A stretch of 64,000 nucleotides of DNA, taken from contig JBJDYV010000027.1 of the NCBI GenBank assembly GCA_051867655.1, positions 1-64,000 on the forward strand. The letters run 5' to 3'. This DNA comes from JAJPXI01 sp051867655. Its GTDB lineage: Bacteria > Bacillota > Clostridia > Oscillospirales > Oscillospiraceae. The notes under the pieces are model-generated. The model saw only the letters and a list, made by a program, of their open reading frames with translations, was not told the origin of the DNA and searched no databases. Below, piece after piece: positions 1-8,033 of the stretch. How positions within the stretch are numbered: position 1 is the stretch's first letter; every line of letters starts with the position of its first letter. The position numbers and the translations under genes are program-made.

Positions 1-356
1 TCGACCTCCTGGAAGGAGTCCTTGCCGATCAGGTTTTCCGACACGTTGCAGGTGATAAACACCACCGGAGAAGAATCATAGTAGGCCGTGGCAATGCCGG
101 TGGTCAGATTGGTGGCGCCCGGACCGGATGTGGCAAAGCATACGCCCACCTTACCGGTGGAACGGGCGTAGCCGTCGGCAGCATGGGAGGCCCCCTGCTC
201 GTGAGCTGTCAGGATATGGCGGATCTTCTTGTTGTAGCCGCCCAGCTCCAGCTCATCGTAGATGTTGAGGATCGTGCCGCCCGGATAGCCGAATACGGTA
301 TCGACCCCCTGTTCCAGCAGACATTCCCATACGATTTTCGCGCCGCGCATTTTCAT
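1..356 (-). CDS. ilvB: Acetolactate synthase large subunit, 5' part only
   Basis: This is the N-terminal 118 residues of a thiamine-diphosphate enzyme; the gene runs off the left edge. The family condenses two pyruvates (or pyruvate and 2-ketobutyrate) in branched-chain amino acid synthesis. Visible hallmarks are FGYPGG at residues 22-27, the TPP-activating glutamate in HEQGA (Glu53), SGPGATN, and GKDSFQE at the window edge, where AHAS enzymes carry the active-site FQE. The start is the ATG at 354-356 because AAAGGAGG lies about 11 nt upstream; an in-frame ATG at 348-350 is the alternative. A consensus promoter sits just upstream, leaving a leader of only about 40 nt, too short for a T-box. 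A related family member such as a glyoxylate carboligase cannot be excluded from this fragment, but the motifs favour AHAS. Confidence 0.88.
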   Translation of the reverse strand, partial: MKMRGAKIVWECLLEQGVDTVFGYPGGTILNIYDELELGGYNKKIRHILTAHEQGASHAADGYARSTGKVGVCFATSGPGATNLTTGIATAYYDSSPVVFITCNVSENLIGKDSFQEV

Positions 357-398
357 GGGTTTTTGCGCCTCCTTTAAATCGGTAAAGTATTAACACAT

Positions 399-427
399 AT
401 CTTACCTTTCCGCTTCGGTTTTGTCAA
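399..427 (-). promoter_or_regulatory. Sigma-A type promoter of ilvB
   Basis: On the minus strand TTGACA (422-427) and TAAGAT (399-404) are separated by exactly 17 nt, about 43 nt upstream of the ilvB start. Confidence 0.8.
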
Positions 428-819
428 CGAACCGTATGGGATTTCGGCATTTTCTCTATTTTCTTCAAGAAATTTTGCCCATTCGCCGCCTCTTTTGCAC
501 ACAACAGCAAGAGCAGCGCATTCTCTCCGAAGCGGAAGGAAGGCGCCGCCGGGTCAATTCATTGCGTTTAATCTCGTTACTTTTTTAACAACATTGTCTG
601 CAATTTATCAATCTTTTACCTCTTTTCGCAACAAATTGTGAAAAAATAAATTATTCTCATTTTTTCTGAATTCGCAAGAAATATTTTGTTGCCTCTCACC
701 ATTTACTTTCTTTTCCTTTCGGCGCAAACTATAGATATACGGCGGCACCGTATCACCGGTACGATGATGCAGTGCAGCCATAAAATCTGACTTTTATTCA
801 TTGAAGGAGGCTTTTTAAT
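428..819. other. AT-rich spacer upstream of the SDR gene
   Basis: No gene is supported here. The stretch 560-700 is strongly AT-rich compared with its surroundings. A TATAGA at 731-736 could be a -10 for the downstream SDR gene, but only a weak TTTCTT stands 17 nt upstream. A GAAGGAGG ribosome-binding site precedes the ATG at 820. Confidence 0.5.
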
Positions 820-1599
820 ATGGGTATTTACGCAATTACCGGCGGCTCCAGCGGCATCGGCGCATGTACAGCGGATATCCTGCGTCAAAAGGGCCATCAG
901 GTCATCAACATCGACTTAAAGGGGGGCGATATCACCGCCAACCTGGCCAAGAAGGACGACCGGAATGCAGCCATCGCGAAGCTGCATGAGATGTGCCCCG
1001 ACGGTCTGGACGGCATGATCTGCAACGCCGGCGTCATGGGTGATAACGCCAGCATTCCTCTGATCATCTCGGTCAACTATTTCGGTGCGGTGGACTTGGC
1101 CACGGGCGTGTTCGACCTGCTGCAGAAGCGCCACGGCAGCTGCGTCGTGCTCTCTTCTAACACAGTCTCTCAGGGCGGCGCCCGTATGGACGTGGTCGGC
1201 CTGCTGAACAACCAGGCGGACGAGGAGCGCATCCTGAAGCTGGTCTCCAACCTGGAGCCCGGCACCTCCCATGCGTTCTACGCCGCTACAAAGTACGCTC
1301 TGGCCCGCTGGGCCCGCCGTGTTTCCGCCAACTGGGGCGCCAAGGGCGTGCGCATCAACGCAGTCGCTCCCGGCAACGTCCGTACCGCTATGACCAGCAA
1401 GCTGACGCCGGCGCACCGCGCCGCGATGGAGGCCCTGCAGGTCCCCATCAACTACGGCTCCGAGCCGCTGATGGATCCCACCGACATCGGCAATGCCATC
1501 GCCTTCCTCGCCTCCCCCGAGGCACACGGCATCAACGGCGTGGTTCTGTTCGTGGACGGCGGCACCGACGCGCTGCTCAATTCTGAAAAGGTTTATTAA
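820..1599 (+). CDS. Short-chain dehydrogenase/reductase, 3-alpha-hydroxysteroid dehydrogenase-like
   Basis: A 259-residue classical SDR oxidoreductase with a Rossmann fold. It has the nucleotide-binding TGGSSGIG at 7-14, an acidic Asp32 after the second strand (suggesting NAD preference), the structural NAG at 69-71, the catalytic YAATK (Tyr154, Lys158) and a C-terminal INGVVLFVDGG segment. Between the fifth strand and the catalytic Tyr there is a long helical insertion (about residues 125-150), as I recall in 3-alpha-HSD/carbonyl reductase of the Comamonas type; that similarity is from memory. Start ATG follows GAAGGAGG. It is followed 15 nt later by a small NTF2-like gene, so the two probably form an operon. 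The substrate is unknown; a steroid or bile acid role is only one possibility. Confidence 0.85.
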   Translation: MGIYAITGGSSGIGACTADILRQKGHQVINIDLKGGDITANLAKKDDRNAAIAKLHEMCPDGLDGMICNAGVMGDNASIPLIISVNYFGAVDLATGVFDLLQKRHGSCVVLSSNTVSQGGARMDVVGLLNNQADEERILKLVSNLEPGTSHAFYAATKYALARWARRVSANWGAKGVRINAVAPGNVRTAMTSKLTPAHRAAMEALQVPINYGSEPLMDPTDIGNAIAFLASPEAHGINGVVLFVDGGTDALLNSEKVY

Positions 1600-1614
1600 G
1601 GAGGCGGACATACA

Positions 1615-2102
1615 ATGATGATCAAAAAATTCATTGACGCCATGGCCAGCAAGGATTACACGGCGCTCGGCCAGTGCTTCTGCGACCAGAGCCGCATGTT
1701 TGACTACTGCCCCGCCAGCCGCGGCCTGTCCAATTACTATNNNNNNNNNNNNNNNNNNNNNNNNNNNNNNNNNNNNNNNNNNNNNNNNNNNNNNNNNNNN
1801 NNNNNNNNNNNNNNNNNNNNNNNNNNNNNNNNNNNNNNNNCCAGAGCCGCATGTTTGACTACTGCCCCGCCAGCCGCGGCCTGTCCAATTACTATATCTA
1901 TGGCTCCCGGGCCATCGACATGTTCTACCACAACAAGTTCTTCCTGGGCGGCTACACCATCTATGACCCTGAGATCGTTGATGAGCGCACCGTGAACTTC
2001 TACGCCTCCTACGGCGGCGGCATCGTACACGCGGTAGCCACCATTGAGGCTTACGATAAGGAAACCGGCCTGATCAAAGAGCTGATGATCCGGCCCGCCT
2101 GA
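1615..2102 (+). CDS. NTF2/SnoaL-like small protein, split by an assembly gap
   Basis: As written the reading frame is broken by 100 Ns at 1741-1840. The 55 nt before the gap (1686-1740) are identical to the 55 nt after it (1841-1895). If the duplicated end is collapsed, 1615-1740 joins 1896-2102 in frame and gives a 110-residue protein with no missing sequence. It starts MMIKKFIDAMASKDY, then has an aromatic-rich middle and ends in a sheet-like segment with ASYGGGIVHAVATIEAYD, which is typical of the cone-shaped SnoaL/NTF2 fold in which small enzymes and binding proteins occur. It lies directly behind an SDR gene, so a shared small-molecule pathway is likely but unidentified. The ATG follows AAGGAGGCGG. 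Confidence 0.7.
1686..1895. other. 100-N scaffold gap with identical 55-nt flanks
   Basis: The Ns fill 1741-1840, exactly 100. The 55 nt to the left (1686-1740) and the 55 nt to the right (1841-1895) are identical, and identity ends there. This is the signature of two contigs overlapping by one k-mer (k=55) and joined with a default gap, not of a biological repeat. Confidence 0.92.
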
Positions 2103-2170
2103 TTTGCGTCCGTCAGGGAAAAAGCGGCACTTTCCGGTGATCCGTTTGACGTATTAATATTTTCGAAAAA

Positions 2171-2212
2171 GTGATGGATAATTTCAATAAGTGAAATTAT
2201 CCGTCACTTTTT
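2171..2212. terminator. Strong intrinsic terminator after the NTF2-like gene
   Basis: Two 16-nt arms (2171-2186 and 2192-2207), complementary with one G-T wobble, flank a 5-nt loop and are followed by TTTTT. An A-run precedes the stem, so it could act in both directions. Confidence 0.88.
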
Positions 2213-2313
2213 AAGCAAGTGTCTTGTTTCCTTTTACAATATTTTTCACTTTGCCGTGTTAAATTGACCAAAAAAACTCAACCCCGATTTTTGAAAATTG
2301 TGTTTTGCCATAG

Positions 2314-2343
2314 TGGACATTTGACCTTCCCGTACGATACAAT
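2314..2343 (+). promoter_or_regulatory. Promoter of the rnf operon
   Basis: TGGACA (2314-2319) and TACAAT (2338-2343) are spaced by 18 nt, about 67 nt upstream of rnfC. The rest of the 307-nt gap (2103-2409) holds the terminator, AT-rich sequence and a small GC hairpin near 2371-2390; no gene is seen. Confidence 0.65.
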
Positions 2344-2409
2344 AGGGATTAATACAATGAAGTATTCACGCGGCAGCGCCGCGCGGCAAAAGGCATGAGG
2401 TGAACAATT

Positions 2410-3795
2410 ATGCTGCACAGACTTTACGGCAGCGTCCATCCGAACGACAGAAAAAGCGCCACCAACCACGTCCCGGTGACTCCTCTGGATCATGCCCCGG
2501 ACTTTGTGGTGCTGCCCATGGCGATGCATGTGGGCGCCCCCTGCAAGCCCATCGTATCCAAAGGGGACCATGTGCTTCTGGGGCAGAAGATTGCCGAACC
2601 CACGGGGCTGGGCGCGCCCATCCACGCCTCCGTGTCCGGCACGGTACTGGCGGTAGAGCCCCGGCAGCATCCCGGCGGCGCCCCCGTCCTCTCGGTGGTC
2701 ATTGAGAATGACTTTCAGGACACCCCCGCCCCGCCCCTGGAGCGCAAGGCAGACCCGGAGAACCTGACGGGCTGGGAGGTGGTCGATCTGATCGCCGAGG
2801 CCGGCATCGTGGGTCTGGGCGGCGCGGGCTTCCCCACCAGCGTGAAGCTGAAAGGCGCCATCGGCAATGTGGACACCCTGATCATCAACGGCGCTGAATG
2901 CGAGCCTTACATCACCGCCGACCACCGGCTGATGCTGGAGAGCGGCGAACGGGTCCTGGGCGGTGTGGAGATCCTCATGCGCGCTCTGGGCCTGAAAACG
3001 GCCTATATCGGCGTCGAGGGCAACAAGATGGACGCCATCGAGCATCTGCGCTCCCTTCTTCCCCCCGGAAGCGGCATCAAGGTGGTGGCCCTGAAGACCC
3101 GGTATCCCCAGGGCGCGGAAAAGCAGTTGATCCAGAAGCTGACCGGCCGTCAGGTCCCGCCGGGCAAGCTGCCCGCCGATGTGAAATGCGCCCTGTTCAA
3201 CACCTCCACCGCCGCCGCGGTCTATGACGCCGTCCACGACGGTCTCCCCCTGACCCGGCGCATCGTCACGGTGTCCGGCGGCGCGGTCCATACCCCCCGC
3301 AACCTGCTGGTCCCCATCGGCACGCCCCTGGACCATCTGCTGGAGGAGTGCGGCGGCCTGACGGCGGATCCCGGCCGCGTCCTGCTGGGCGGCCCCATGA
3401 TGGGCAACGCCCAGTACGATCTGCACTCTCCCACCATCAAGGGCACCAACGCCCTGCTGTTCCTGGAGCGGCGGGAGTGTTCTCCCATCCCCATCAAGGA
3501 TCCCCCCTGCATCCGGTGCGGACGGTGCGTGCGGGCCTGTCCCATGAACCTGACGCCCCTGTATTTTGACCTGTACACCCGGCACGGCCGTCCGCGGGAG
3601 CTGGAAAAATTCCACGTCATGGACTGCATCGAGTGCGGTTCCTGCGCGTATGTCTGCCCCTCCCACATCCGTCTGGTGCAGAGCATCCGCACCGCCAAGA
3701 ATGAGATCCGCCGCCAGACTCAGCTGGAAAAAGAGCGCCAGGCAGCCCTGGAGAAAGTCCGGGCCGCCCACGCGGGAAAGGAGGCCAACCAATGA
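2410..3795 (+). CDS. rnfC: Rnf electron transport complex subunit C
   Basis: RnfC is the peripheral subunit that carries FMN/NADH-binding and iron-sulfur domains in the Rnf complex, which moves electrons between reduced ferredoxin and NAD+ while pumping Na+ or H+. The 461-residue protein has the Gly-rich nucleotide-binding segment GLGGAGFPTS near residue 137 and two 4Fe-4S motifs, CIRCGRCVRACP (from Cys367) and CIECGSCAYVCP (from Cys406). A charged helical tail follows. The ATG has GAGGTGA upstream. It is the first gene of a six-gene operon in the usual clostridial order C-D-G-E-A-B, and it overlaps rnfD by ATGA. Confidence 0.95.
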   Translation: MLHRLYGSVHPNDRKSATNHVPVTPLDHAPDFVVLPMAMHVGAPCKPIVSKGDHVLLGQKIAEPTGLGAPIHASVSGTVLAVEPRQHPGGAPVLSVVIENDFQDTPAPPLERKADPENLTGWEVVDLIAEAGIVGLGGAGFPTSVKLKGAIGNVDTLIINGAECEPYITADHRLMLESGERVLGGVEILMRALGLKTAYIGVEGNKMDAIEHLRSLLPPGSGIKVVALKTRYPQGAEKQLIQKLTGRQVPPGKLPADVKCALFNTSTAAAVYDAVHDGLPLTRRIVTVSGGAVHTPRNLLVPIGTPLDHLLEECGGLTADPGRVLLGGPMMGNAQYDLHSPTIKGTNALLFLERRECSPIPIKDPPCIRCGRCVRACPMNLTPLYFDLYTRHGRPRELEKFHVMDCIECGSCAYVCPSHIRLVQSIRTAKNEIRRQTQLEKERQAALEKVRAAHAGKEANQ

Positions 3796-4844
3796 GCACA
3801 CCGGAAAAGAACGCCGCCGTGGCAAAAAAGCCCGACTATAAGCTGCCGCCCCGGTTCACGGTGGCCTCCTCCCCCCATGTCGTCTCGGGCGAGAGCGTCC
3901 GGGGCGTCATGCTGGATGTCATGATCGCCCTGGTGCCGTCCCTGGGCGTGTCCACCTACTTCTTCGGCCCCCGCGTCCTGCTGATGGTACTGGTCTCCAT
4001 GGTATCCTGCGTGGTCTTTGAATGCCTGTACCGCCTGCTGATGAAAAAGTATCAGTCCATCGGTGACCTGTCCGCCTGCGTCACCGGCATGCTGCTGGCC
4101 ATGTGCCTGCCGGTCAACGCCCCCTACTGGATGGCCGTGGTCGGCTCCTTCTTCGCCATCGTGATCGTCAAGCAGCTCTACGGCGGCCTGGGCAAAAACT
4201 TTATGAACCCCGCCCTGGCCGGACGTGTGTTTCTGTTCTCCTTCCCCGCCCTGATGAACTCCTTCGCGGCGGCGGGGACCGACTTCTGGTCCGGGCTGGG
4301 CAGCGCCGCCGACGCGGTGACTGCCGCCACCCCTATGGCCAGCCTGCACCAGGGCATTCTGCCCGACCTGACCCTGCGGGAGATGCTGGTGGGCGCCCAC
4401 GGCGGCTCCCTGGGCGAGGTATCCGCCATCGCGCTGATCCTGGGCGGGATCTACCTGCTTCTGCGCAAGGTCATCACCCTGCGCATCCCCGTCTGCTACC
4501 TCGGCACCGTGGCGGTGCTGACCTTCCTGTTCCCCAAGGGCGGGAACGACCCTCTGGAGTGGATGCTCTACAACCTGCTGGGCGGCGGCCTGCTGCTGGG
4601 TGCCATCTTCATGGCCACCGACTATGTCACCTCCCCCGTCACCCCCCGGGGCCAGATCATCTACGGCATCGGCTGCGGCGCTCTGACCGTGTTTCTGCGC
4701 TACTTCGGCACCTATGCCGAGGGCGTCAGCTTCGCCATTCTGATCATGAACGCCTTTACCGCCCTGATCGATAAGGCCGGCATGCCCCATCGGTTCGGCA
4801 CTCCCCGGTTCTGGAACAGGAAGAAGGGAGGGGAAAAGGCATGA
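3792..4844 (+). CDS. rnfD: Rnf complex subunit D
   Basis: A 350-residue integral membrane subunit with about nine hydrophobic segments, homologous to NqrB. It carries the covalent-FMN region ATPMASLHQG, where the Thr before Pro is the usual attachment residue in RnfD. The cytoplasmic N-terminus (about 35 residues) precedes the conserved segment SPHVVSGESVRGVMLDV. It begins with ATG overlapping the rnfC stop codon and ends overlapping rnfG in the same way, so its translation is coupled to both neighbours. Confidence 0.95.
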   Translation: MSTPEKNAAVAKKPDYKLPPRFTVASSPHVVSGESVRGVMLDVMIALVPSLGVSTYFFGPRVLLMVLVSMVSCVVFECLYRLLMKKYQSIGDLSACVTGMLLAMCLPVNAPYWMAVVGSFFAIVIVKQLYGGLGKNFMNPALAGRVFLFSFPALMNSFAAAGTDFWSGLGSAADAVTAATPMASLHQGILPDLTLREMLVGAHGGSLGEVSAIALILGGIYLLLRKVITLRIPVCYLGTVAVLTFLFPKGGNDPLEWMLYNLLGGGLLLGAIFMATDYVTSPVTPRGQIIYGIGCGALTVFLRYFGTYAEGVSFAILIMNAFTALIDKAGMPHRFGTPRFWNRKKGGEKA

Positions 4845-5458
4845 GCAATGTGAATTCCGCAGCAGCGGAGAAGAAAGGCCTGGACTTCGACTGGAAGCAG
4901 TTTCTGCACCTGGGCCTGTCCCTGTTCATCATCGCCGCGGCCGCGGCCCTGGTCCTGGCCCTGGTCAACGCCCTGACCGCCGATACCATCGCGGAACGCG
5001 CGGCAGCGGAGCGCCAGGCGGCCATGGCCTGCGTAATCCCGGGCGCGGATGTGTTCTCCGAGCTGTACAGCGAGGATGAGACCATCGACGGCCTCTCGGG
5101 CGCTTATTCCGGCACCCAGTTCAAGGGCTACTGCGTGGAAGTCTCCCCCAACGGCTTCGGCGGTGCCATCAGTCTGATGGTGGGCGTGGACACGGGCGGC
5201 TCCGTGACCGGCGTGGTCATCCTGGACCACTCCGAGACCGCCGGTCTGGGCGCCCGGGCGGACTCTCCCGAGTTCCTGGATCAGTACGTCGGACTGTCCG
5301 GCACCATCACCGTCAACAAGGGCAGCAACGCCATCGACGGTCTGACCGGCGCAACCATTACCAGCAAGGCGGTCACCGAGGGCGTCAACACGGCGCTGAC
5401 GGCGGTGCTCAACTACAATGCGGAAGGAGGTCAGTCCCCCGATGAAGGAATCGACTAA
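4841..5458 (+). CDS. rnfG: Rnf complex subunit G (covalent flavoprotein)
   Basis: A 205-residue subunit with one N-terminal membrane helix (about residues 22-45) and an extracytoplasmic FMN-binding domain. The flavinylation motif DGLTGATIT is present and Thr174 is the expected site for phosphoester-linked FMN. The flavin transferase ApbE that modifies this residue is not encoded in the window. The start overlaps the rnfD stop (ATGA). Confidence 0.94.
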   Translation: MSNVNSAAAEKKGLDFDWKQFLHLGLSLFIIAAAAALVLALVNALTADTIAERAAAERQAAMACVIPGADVFSELYSEDETIDGLSGAYSGTQFKGYCVEVSPNGFGGAISLMVGVDTGGSVTGVVILDHSETAGLGARADSPEFLDQYVGLSGTITVNKGSNAIDGLTGATITSKAVTEGVNTALTAVLNYNAEGGQSPDEGID

Positions 5459-6155
5459 TCAAAATGCGGCGGTCAAAGAGACGGACGGGAATCTGCTCCG
5501 GCGCATCGGGCACTGGCTGAAGGAAAACTTCTGCGTCAAACGGTCTGAGTCCGGGCGCATCGCACTGAACGGCCTGATCTACCAGAACCCCACCTTTGTT
5601 CTGCTGCTGGGCATGTGTCCCACCATGGCCACGACCACCTCTCTGCAGAACGGCCTGGGTATGGGCCTGTCCACCGCGGCGGTGCTGGCCTGCTCCAACC
5701 TGGTCATTTCTCTGCTGCGCAAAGTCATCCCCAACCAGATCCGCATCGCCTCCTACGTGGTGGTCATCGCCACCTTCGTCACGGCGGTGGACCTGCTGCT
5801 GCAGGCCTTTGTGCCCGGTCTGTCCGACGCTCTGGGCCTGTACATCCCCCTGATCGTGGTCAACTGCATCATCCTGGCCCGCGCCGAGTCCTTCGCCTCC
5901 CGGAACAAGCCGGGCGCCTCCTTCCTGGACGGCCTGTTCACCGGTCTGGGCTTCACCGGCGCGCTGGCGATCCTGGGCGCCATCCGTGAGATCCTGGGCG
6001 CCGGCACCATCTGGGGCGTTCCCCTGCCCGGCATCAGCGCATATCCCGCCAACCTGATCCTGTCCCCCTGCGGCGGCTTCATCACCCTGGGCTGTTTGAT
6101 CGCCTTCGTCCAGTGGCTGCGCTCCCGTCCCAAGAAGGGAGGTCAGAAGGCATGA
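5442..6155 (+). CDS. rnfE: Rnf complex subunit E
   Basis: A membrane subunit of the RnfA/RnfE (NqrD/NqrE) family, 237 residues, with six predicted helices and the conserved NGLIYQNPTFVLLLGMCPTM region. I place the start at the ATG at 5442 because AAGGAGG at 5424-5430 is positioned for it; an upstream in-frame ATG at 5418 lies before that site and would add eight residues. It overlaps the end of rnfG by 17 nt. Confidence 0.93.
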   Translation: MKESTNQNAAVKETDGNLLRRIGHWLKENFCVKRSESGRIALNGLIYQNPTFVLLLGMCPTMATTTSLQNGLGMGLSTAAVLACSNLVISLLRKVIPNQIRIASYVVVIATFVTAVDLLLQAFVPGLSDALGLYIPLIVVNCIILARAESFASRNKPGASFLDGLFTGLGFTGALAILGAIREILGAGTIWGVPLPGISAYPANLILSPCGGFITLGCLIAFVQWLRSRPKKGGQKA

Positions 6156-6742
6156 GCTTAAGTCAATTGCTTTCTCTGGCGATCTTCGCCATCTTTGCGG
6201 AAAACTTCGTCCTGGTTCAGTTCCTGGGAATCTGCCCCTTCCTGGGCGTGTCCAAGAAGATGGACACCGCGCTGGGCATGGGCATGGCCGTCACCTTCGT
6301 CATGGGCCTGGCCTCCCTCTGCACCTGGGCGGTCAACACCTATCTGCTGATCCCCTTGGGTCTGGACAGCTTTTTGCAGACGGTGGCCTTTATTCTGGTC
6401 ATCGCTGCCCTGGTCCAGTTTGTGGAGATGTTCCTGAAAAAGGTCATGCCCGCCCTGTACACCGCCCTGGGCATTTACCTGCCCCTGATCACCACCAACT
6501 GCGCCGTGCTGGGCGTGGCCCTGCAGAATACGCAGAACGGGTACGGCGCGCTCATGTCCGTCGCCTACGGCGTGTTCGGCGGTCTGGGCTTTACTCTGGC
6601 GATCATCCTCTTCGCCTCCGTGCGGGAGCGGCTGGAGTTTGCCGAATATCCCAAAGCCTTTGACGGTTTCCCCATTGCCCTGGTGACTGCCGGTCTTCTG
6701 GCCATGTCTTTCATGGGCTTCTCCGGGCTGAGCCTGAGCTGA
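6152..6742 (+). CDS. rnfA: Rnf complex subunit A
   Basis: A 196-residue six-helix membrane subunit, paired in inverted topology with RnfE in the ion-translocating core. The typical segment ENFVLVQFLGICPFLGVSK is at residues 18-36. The start is the ATG at 6152, overlapping the rnfE stop (ATGA) and preceded by AAGGGAGG. A longer frame from 6113 would lie wholly inside rnfE and lacks a ribosome-binding site. Confidence 0.95.
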   Translation: MSLSQLLSLAIFAIFAENFVLVQFLGICPFLGVSKKMDTALGMGMAVTFVMGLASLCTWAVNTYLLIPLGLDSFLQTVAFILVIAALVQFVEMFLKKVMPALYTALGIYLPLITTNCAVLGVALQNTQNGYGALMSVAYGVFGGLGFTLAIILFASVRERLEFAEYPKAFDGFPIALVTAGLLAMSFMGFSGLSLS

Positions 6743-6758
6743 GAAAGGACGGGAAACG

Positions 6759-7607
6759 ATGATCGTTTTAAAAGCTATCGCCATCACCGTGGCCGTTCTG
6801 GGCGGCCTGGGACTGGTATTTGGACTGATCCTGGCTCTGGCCTCCAAGGTCTTCGCCGTGGAGGAGGACCCCCGCAAGGAGCTGCTTCTTGAGATCATGC
6901 CGGGCGCCAACTGCGGCGCCTGCGGCTTCGCCGGCTGCTCGGCCTATGTGGACGCGGTGCTCGCGGGCACCACCGTCGTGGGTGTCTGTCCCGTGGGCGG
7001 TACCGAGGTGGCCCAAAAAATGGCCTCCATCATGGGCGTGACCGACATCGGTGCGGCCGTGCGCCAGGTGGCCCTGGTGCGCTGCAGCGGCAGCGGCAGC
7101 AACCGCAATTTGTATAAGTACGAGGGCATTGCGGACTGTCTGGCCGCCAGCCGTGTGGCCGCGGGCGGCCCGCTGGCCTGCCAGTACGGCTGTCTTGCCT
7201 TCGGCACCTGCATGAAGGTGTGCGACTTCGGCGCCATCTCCGTCCAGAACGGCTGCGCCCGGGTGGATATGGAAAAGTGCGTGGGTTGTCTGAAATGCGT
7301 CAGCGCCTGCCCCCGCAACCTGATCACCGTGGTGCCCTACGGCTCCGACATCTGCGTCAAGTGCGCCTCCCGCGACAAGGGCGTGGATACCCGGGCCGTG
7401 TGCGACTGCGGCTGTATCGGCTGCGGCCTGTGCGCCAAGGCCTGCCCCCAGGGGGCCGTCACCGTGGAAAACAACCTGGCCGCCATCGATTACAGCAAGT
7501 GTATTTCCTGCGGCGCCTGTATCGACAAATGTCCCCAGCACCTGATCCGCCGGGCCAGCGAAGCCCATGAGGGAGAAGGGGAAGCGCTTTTCCTGATTCC
7601 GGAATAA
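6759..7607 (+). CDS. rnfB: Rnf complex subunit B (multi-cluster ferredoxin subunit)
   Basis: A 282-residue subunit that accepts electrons from ferredoxin. It has one N-terminal membrane helix, then the RnfB-type Cys cluster CGACGFAGC around residue 50, and further down several ferredoxin-like CxxCxxCxxxC motifs (CVGCLKCVSACP, CIGCGLCAKACP and CISCGACIDKCP), so at least three 4Fe-4S clusters beyond the first. It closes the operon and is followed within 12 nt by a strong terminator. Confidence 0.95.
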   Translation: MIVLKAIAITVAVLGGLGLVFGLILALASKVFAVEEDPRKELLLEIMPGANCGACGFAGCSAYVDAVLAGTTVVGVCPVGGTEVAQKMASIMGVTDIGAAVRQVALVRCSGSGSNRNLYKYEGIADCLAASRVAAGGPLACQYGCLAFGTCMKVCDFGAISVQNGCARVDMEKCVGCLKCVSACPRNLITVVPYGSDICVKCASRDKGVDTRAVCDCGCIGCGLCAKACPQGAVTVENNLAAIDYSKCISCGACIDKCPQHLIRRASEAHEGEGEALFLIPE

Positions 7608-7618
7608 AATATACGCAC

Positions 7619-7657
7619 AAACCGCCTCCGGGAAGATTTTTTCCCGGAGGCGGTTTT
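7619..7657 (+). terminator. Terminator of the rnf operon
   Basis: Perfect 16-nt arms (7619-7634 and 7641-7656) with a GATTTT loop and a short T-run. Confidence 0.88.
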
Positions 7658-7661
7658 CTTC

Positions 7662-7693
7662 TTGACAAATAATACTATGCATTGTATAGTATT
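7662..7693 (+). promoter_or_regulatory. padR promoter overlapping a palindromic operator
   Basis: TTGACA (7662-7667) and TATAGT (7685-7690) are 17 nt apart. The inverted repeat AATACTAT-N7-ATAGTATT (7671-7693) covers the spacer and the -10, which is the usual form and place of a PadR autoregulatory site. Confidence 0.82.
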
Positions 7694-7712
7694 GCGTGAA
7701 GGGAGGTATTTT

Positions 7713-8033
7713 ATGGACGTTCAGCTCAAGCGCGGCCTGCTGGAGGTCTGTGTTCTGGCGGCCATCAAGCAGGAAGACTCCTATGGCTACCAGATCATCA
7801 AGGACATGAAGCCGTATGTGGACATATCCGAATCCACCCTGTACCCCATCCTGCGCAGGCTGGAGGCAGCGGAGCTGCTGACCGTGCGCTCCGTGGAGCA
7901 CAACGGGCGGCTGCGGAAGTATTATCACATTACCCCCGCGGGGCTGGACCGCATCGCGGCCTTCACCGAGGAGTGGAAAGAAATCATGTCCATTTATCAA
8001 TTTGTTGTCAGGGGGGAAAAACAAGATGAATAA
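7713..8033 (+). CDS. PadR-family transcriptional regulator
   Basis: A 106-residue winged-helix repressor of the short PadR type, with the motif GYQIIKDM in the DNA-binding half and TLYPILRRLEA in the recognition-helix region. The start is the ATG at 7713 after GGGAGG; a frame extending back to the TTG at 7662 would begin inside the -35 element and is rejected. The operator in its own promoter indicates autoregulation. It overlaps the next gene by 8 nt and heads a three-gene PadR-DUF1700-DUF4097 module, a set widespread in Firmicutes and generally tied to envelope or lipid-active antibiotic stress. Confidence 0.92.
   Translation: MDVQLKRGLLEVCVLAAIKQEDSYGYQIIKDMKPYVDISESTLYPILRRLEAAELLTVRSVEHNGRLRKYYHITPAGLDRIAAFTEEWKEIMSIYQFVVRGEKQDE

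Noticed and set aside
356..427. T-box leader for ilvB
   Set aside because: The promoter leaves a leader of about 40 nt, too short for a T-box.
1615..1995. Frames that run through the N gap
   Set aside because: They translate Ns and the duplicated contig end; the real frame is obtained only by collapsing the 55-nt overlap.
820..2102. Bile acid 7-alpha-dehydroxylation (bai) genes
   Set aside because: The SDR is closer in layout to 3-alpha-HSD/carbonyl reductases than to BaiA, the NTF2-like protein is much shorter than BaiE, and no other bai gene is nearby.
2278..3825. 515-residue open frame on the minus strand opposite rnfC
   Set aside because: It is antisense to a clearly identified rnfC with Fe-S motifs; GC-rich genes here routinely leave long opposite frames, and the frame has no recognisable domain.
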